DNA of 64,000 nt from Heterobasidion occidentale (Eukaryota > Basidiomycota > Agaricomycetes > Russulales > Bondarzewiaceae): contig JBCAQO010000002.1 in NCBI GenBank assembly GCA_039111635.1, positions 3,534,001 to 3,598,000 of the forward strand, read 5' to 3'. Each line of letters opens with the position of its first letter. Position 1 is the stretch's first letter. A program made the position numbers and the translations under genes. A model generated the notes under the pieces. The model was not told the origin of the DNA. It saw only the letters and a program-made list of their open reading frames with translations, and made no database searches. This document shows, piece by piece, positions 60,227 to 64,000 of this stretch.

Positions 60227-60849
60227 TCACGTCTCTCTAGTATTGACTGGTGTTCAACACAATCCCTCATGCCCGTCTGCACGCACGCATTGGAAGTTCA
60301 TCCTTCCACATTATAATTATTATTGACGCATCACGCCCCTACTACCCGCCCTAGAGCTGGCACCGTGCACTCCTCTGACCCGCCCTCTACCCTTGCATCT
60401 CTATTCCCCGCCCTGTTCAACTGCACTCGCACGCCTGCCATCTTATGATTACCCTTGTTACTACTATACTGCTCTGGATCTAGTCGTCGCATCACCCTGT
60501 ATAGCCTTACTGCTGATGAGGAATGCAAGCGCGCTCAACCGCGTCATGTTCCCATTCACATCTTTGTGTGCTTTGTGAGCCAGAGACCAGATATGACTGG
60601 GCGAGGCAAGCGATCCCGTCCATTGGACCAGATCGAATCCGGGGTCCAGCGCACGGGAAATTTTCTGGATGAATTGCACGGGACGCGCCTCCGTAGCTCT
60701 CCGTCCGATCTCGATGACCTACATAAGAAAAGTCTAATCGGGTCTCTTCCAACGCACGTTTGTGCTTGTACTCTGTGCTCTACTTTAGAAGACGGCCCCC
60801 CCGGTCGTCGCCACCTGTTTATTCTTTATTCGTTTGTAACACTTCTGCC
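60227..60849. other. intergenic and ADE4 5' UTR
   Basis: About 620 bp: SAM synthetase 3' flank and ADE4 promoter. The last bases, up to 60850, are the probable first, almost entirely untranslated, exon of ADE4. Confidence 0.5.
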
Positions 60850-62992
60850 AGTGAGTGACCCCACGTTTGCAGCGGATCGCGCTCTTCCGCTCACCCTAAA
60901 CTCCAAGTGTGCGGAATTTTAGGCCTCCTGTTGCACGATCCGAACGTGAATGCTGCTACCGAAATCTGCGAGGGCCTGTCGTTACTGCAGCACCGCGGGC
61001 AGGATGCGTGCGGGATCGTCACCTGCGGGCCCAAGGGCCGATTCTACCAATGCAAAGCCAACGGGATGGTCAGAGATGTTTTCGATACGAACGCAGTGGC
61101 GAGGTTGGGGGGCAGCATGGGCATCGGACACGGTAAGAGAGGTGATTGTATCAATCGGCTCGTTTGAAGAATGCTCAGGCGCCTTTTTCCATCGCGTTCG
61201 ATAGTGAGGTACCCTACTGCAGGCAGTTCGCATCATGCAGAGGCGCAGCCGTTCTATGTCAACTCCCCTTACGGTATCGTATTCGCTCATGTATGTTCTT
61301 CCTCATCGATTTCGATTTTTCCCAATTCGATGTTCTTTTTATGTTGGTAGAATGGCAACCTCATCAACACGGCGTCGCTCCTGCATTTCATGGACGCCGA
61401 TGCCCACAGGCATATCAACACTTCTTCTGACTCGGAATTACTCCTGAACATCTTTGCCAACAACCTCCAAAAGACGGGAAAGTTCCGCATCAACGAAGAG
61501 GATATCTTTACGGCGATCGGTGGCCTCATGGAACAGTGCAAAGGCGCGTATGCGTGTGTCGCGATGCTCGCCGGGTTCGGGATCATCGCTTTCAGAGATC
61601 CGAACGGGATCAGGCCGCTGGGGATGGCATCTAGGAAGGCCGCGGGGGGTACCGGAAGGGACTGGCTTTTCTCGAGTGAGAGCGTGGTCGCGGACGCAAG
61701 CGGATTCGGGGACTGGGAAGATGTGAAGCCTGGTCAGTATCTCATCTTCTATTGTGAATCTGATGTACTGAATAACATCCCTTCTACAGGTGAAGCTGTA
61801 ATCATCACCAGATCCTCGGTGTCCCGCCGCCAAGTGTCTGCCCCAGCCACCTTTGCCCCCGATATCTTCGAATTCGTCTACTTCGCGCGTCCCGATTCCG
61901 TCTTGGATGGGATCAGCGTGTACCGCAGTCGGATGGCTATGGGTGACGCGCTTGCGAAAGAGGTGAAACGCGTTCTGGCCGAGAAGAATCTTTCGGTGGA
62001 CGTCGTCATCCCTGTTCCTGACACCTCGCGAGTGGCGGCGTTGAATCTTGCGCAAGAGCTGAAATTACCTTACCGGGAAGGATTTGTGAAGAATCGTTAT
62101 GTAGGAAGAACATTCATCATGCCTGGTCAGCAGATGCGGTATGTTCTGTCCACAATCTTTTGGCGACGTGCTAATTGTGGTCATCAGGAAAAAGAATGTC
62201 AGACGCAAGCTGAACGCTATGGCGCTAGAGTTCGCTGACAAAAACGTGCTGCTTGTTGATGGTTTGTTATCCAACCAAGATCTATTCCATAGAATGTATT
62301 GATCCGTTCCGTTTAGATTCCATCGTCAGAGGTACGACATCAAAGGAGATCATCCAGATGGCGAAAGATGTTGGGGCCAAGAAGGTCATAGTAGCTAGCT
62401 GTGCACCGCCCATCCGGTAATGCCCCATTTCATGATATTTACCTTCTGCTCATCTTCTGCGTGATTACCAGATACTCCAACGTGTATGGCATTGACATGC
62501 CATCACGATTCGAGCTGGTTGCCCACGACCGCACAACAGAAGAGATCGCCGAAGCTATCGGGGCCGATCTGGTCATCTTCCAGACACTGGATGATCTGAT
62601 TTCCTCCGTCCGCCAATTCAACCCATCCATCAGCCAGTTCGACTGTTCTGTCTTTACCGGTGAATATGTGACTGGGGGCGTCGACGCAGCGTACCTCCAA
62701 CAGCTCGAAAAAATTCGGGCAGATAATGTGAAGGGTACGGCAGTCGTTGGAGACGTTGGTGCCTTGGAGGGCAAGGGTGGCGGCGTGCGGCGGAGGAAAC
62801 GGAGAGGTAGGAGACGCTACCACGATGGCTTCAGGAGGGCCCATGAACGGCGTCGATGATACGATAGGGCTGCATAATACTTGGAAGACGCATTACCTAG
62901 AATCAAGTGTTTCATTAGATTGTCTACATAAAGGGACTGTTGTCTGTCCATCTTGCGGATGTCTGGGCATTTGGTCGGACGGTCACGTGTAA
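60850..62992 (+). CDS. ADE4: amidophosphoribosyltransferase (purine synthesis step 1), start codon split by an intron
   Basis: Transfers the glutamine amide to PRPP. There is no ATG before [12 protein letters not shown], only GTG. An A at 60850 is followed by a GTGAGT donor, and a 57-nt intron ends in AAG at 60907. Splicing makes ATG TGC with context CTGCC-ATG, leaving the N-terminal nucleophile Cys2. The glutaminase domain shows [33 protein letters not shown] and FAHNGN. The PRTase domain shows [27 protein letters not shown] and the PRPP loop [16 protein letters not shown]. Seven introns are clear, counting the one in the start codon. The C-terminal end shifts frame between 62761 and 62800: the upstream frame ends at 62859, but the conserved end [15 protein letters not shown] is in the next frame, which stops at 62992. 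I give that end. Confidence 0.88.
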
Positions 62993-63105
62993 CGGACGCG
63001 TCGCGTGTTGCGTTGTTTGGTTTGGTCTCTTCCACTTCCTTCATCTCTTGTTCACTTGCTCACGCTGTTGACCACGCATCGTTGGCAGTGCCTGTTGGTT
63101 TGAAG

Positions 63106-64000
63106 ATGACGCGCGGCTGGGTCCTCGAATTTCTCACGCTGGTCGTTCTCTTCTCCTCAGCATCCACCCGAGATTTGGCGTGGAACGGTCACACAACGCC
63201 TGGGTCGACTGTGCCATCTACATTCACGCCATACTACGTCCCGCCAGGCACGAAAAGCTATGATTCTCACTCTCCACTCGTTCATTACTCTGGTACATGG
63301 ACGGACTCGTACTCCAGGAGCTATGTCGGCAAGACGCTGCGGTCTACTTCTCAGGCCAAGTCTGTGGTCAGATTCACGTTCACCGGGACTGGCATCGAGT
63401 GGTTCGGAAATACGGACAAGAGGCACGGCATTGCTGATGTGTATCTGGATGGCAAGCTCGTTCAGCATGTCGATGCCTACTCTAGCGTCGCGCGGAAACA
63501 GCAGCGGATCTTTTGGGACTTCAATCTGCCTCTTGGAAGGCACACTATCAAGATCGTCAATTCTGGACGGAAGAGCTCGCGTGCAACTGGAACTCTGATA
63601 GACATTGATGCTTTCGTCGTCACTCAAGGACACATTCGCAATAGACAGAGTGTTCCCCTCCAGGCCAGCCCTCGAGTACAACCTCAGGTTTCGAACGCCG
63701 TGGCCCAGTCTCAGCCTCAGAATCTCGCTCAAGACTCCCAGAAGGACTCAGCTCAATGGACATTACAGCAAAAGGGCAACACGGGTGTGCATGCTATGCA
63801 ACTGGCTATCATTTCACCCTCTCACGCTCTTGTGGTCGACAAAGTGGAGCATAACCCCCTCACCGTGGATGGCCACCCGGCTTGGGCTGCGCTGTATAAT
63901 CTCAACACGCACGCCGTGAAGCCCCTTCGCGTTCAATCGAACTCTTTCTGTGCTGGCGGGACTTTCCTTGGCAATGGAACGATGATCAATGTTGGCGGGA
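63106..64000 (+). CDS. glyoxal-oxidase-type copper radical oxidase with N-terminal extra domain, 3' end beyond the window
   Basis: An open frame of 298 codons from the ATG at 63106 to the window edge, with no intron needed. A signal peptide (VLEFLTLVVLFSSAS) is followed by a ~120-residue beta-rich domain with FTFTGTGIEWFGNTDKRHGI, ADVYLDGKLVQHVDAYSS and LPLGRHTIKIVNSG. This galactose-binding-like sandwich is common in fungal secreted and membrane proteins. A Gln/Ser-rich linker leads to the copper radical oxidase start: AMQLAIISPSHALVVDKVEH, HPAWAALYNLNTHAV and NSFCAGGTFLGNGTMINVGG. Cys282 is the position of the Cys that forms the Tyr-Cys cofactor in this family. The enzyme makes H2O2 extracellularly from small aldehydes for lignin-attacking peroxidases or wall chemistry. 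The Tyr and His copper ligands lie beyond the edge. Confidence 0.87.
   Translation, partial: MTRGWVLEFLTLVVLFSSASTRDLAWNGHTTPGSTVPSTFTPYYVPPGTKSYDSHSPLVHYSGTWTDSYSRSYVGKTLRSTSQAKSVVRFTFTGTGIEWFGNTDKRHGIADVYLDGKLVQHVDAYSSVARKQQRIFWDFNLPLGRHTIKIVNSGRKSSRATGTLIDIDAFVVTQGHIRNRQSVPLQASPRVQPQVSNAVAQSQPQNLAQDSQKDSAQWTLQQKGNTGVHAMQLAIISPSHALVVDKVEHNPLTVDGHPAWAALYNLNTHAVKPLRVQSNSFCAGGTFLGNGTMINVGG

Noticed and set aside
60907..61167. ADE4 starting with GTG
   Set aside because: Eukaryotic nuclear genes rarely start at GTG, and a perfect donor/acceptor pair creates ATG from A plus TG across a 57-nt intron.

Overview
The window is nuclear DNA of a filamentous basidiomycete, most likely an Agaricomycete. 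The genes are GC-rich and split by short introns (about 50-70 bp, GT..AG with a few GC..AG), with CT-rich promoters. The gene set includes RNAi-type RNA-dependent RNA polymerases, two G-protein gamma subunits with CaaX boxes, a myotubularin phosphatase, a cupredoxin-domain GPI protein and a glyoxal-oxidase-type copper radical oxidase.

The dominant structural fact is that positions 23558-41814 and 41915-60163 are the same ~18.25 kb sequence. They are separated by a run of about 100 N at 41815-41914. The end of the left block equals the interior of the right block, and the start of the right block equals the interior of the left one. The copies differ almost only by single-base homopolymer indels, with errors concentrated at both edges of the gap. 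This is what two contigs with an unmerged end overlap look like, so I read it as a false tandem duplication. The real locus would then be about 45.7 kb. Every gene in the block (TLC protein, coiled-coil protein, G-gamma 1, G-gamma 2, thioredoxin, cupredoxin protein, an unidentified minus-strand gene, a DUF6914-like protein, myotubularin, SAM synthetase) is listed twice below, and the two versions can correct each other.

Layout: (1) 1-3105, minus: an RNA-dependent RNA polymerase running off the left edge just after its GGGDLDG catalytic motif. (2) 5922-7046, minus: an Ecl1-family zinc protein inside 9 kb of otherwise featureless DNA. (3) 12200-16429, plus: a second, intact RdRP paralogue of 12 exons, divergent from the first. 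(4) 16581-17668, minus: metaxin/SAM35-like protein, divergent from (5) VPS54 of the GARP tethering complex at 18045-22114. (6) 22364-22451: an intron-containing tRNA-Gly(CCC). (7) 22709-41814: the block listed above. (8) 41815-41914: gap. (9) 41915-60226: the block again, ending in the complete SAM synthetase. (10) 60850-62992: amidophosphoribosyltransferase (ADE4), whose start codon appears to be split by an intron. (11) 63106 to the right edge: a copper radical oxidase with an extra N-terminal beta-sandwich-like domain.

Functionally these are mostly housekeeping genes: mitochondrial import, Golgi tethering, lipid and phosphoinositide metabolism, one-carbon and purine synthesis, and redox. 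An RNAi RdRP pair and a G-gamma pair sit among them. I found no CRISPR array, integrated virus or intact transposon. Several genes (RdRP1, metaxin, VPS54, ADE4) show one-base frame breaks in homopolymers or simple repeats that look more like sequencing error than decay.
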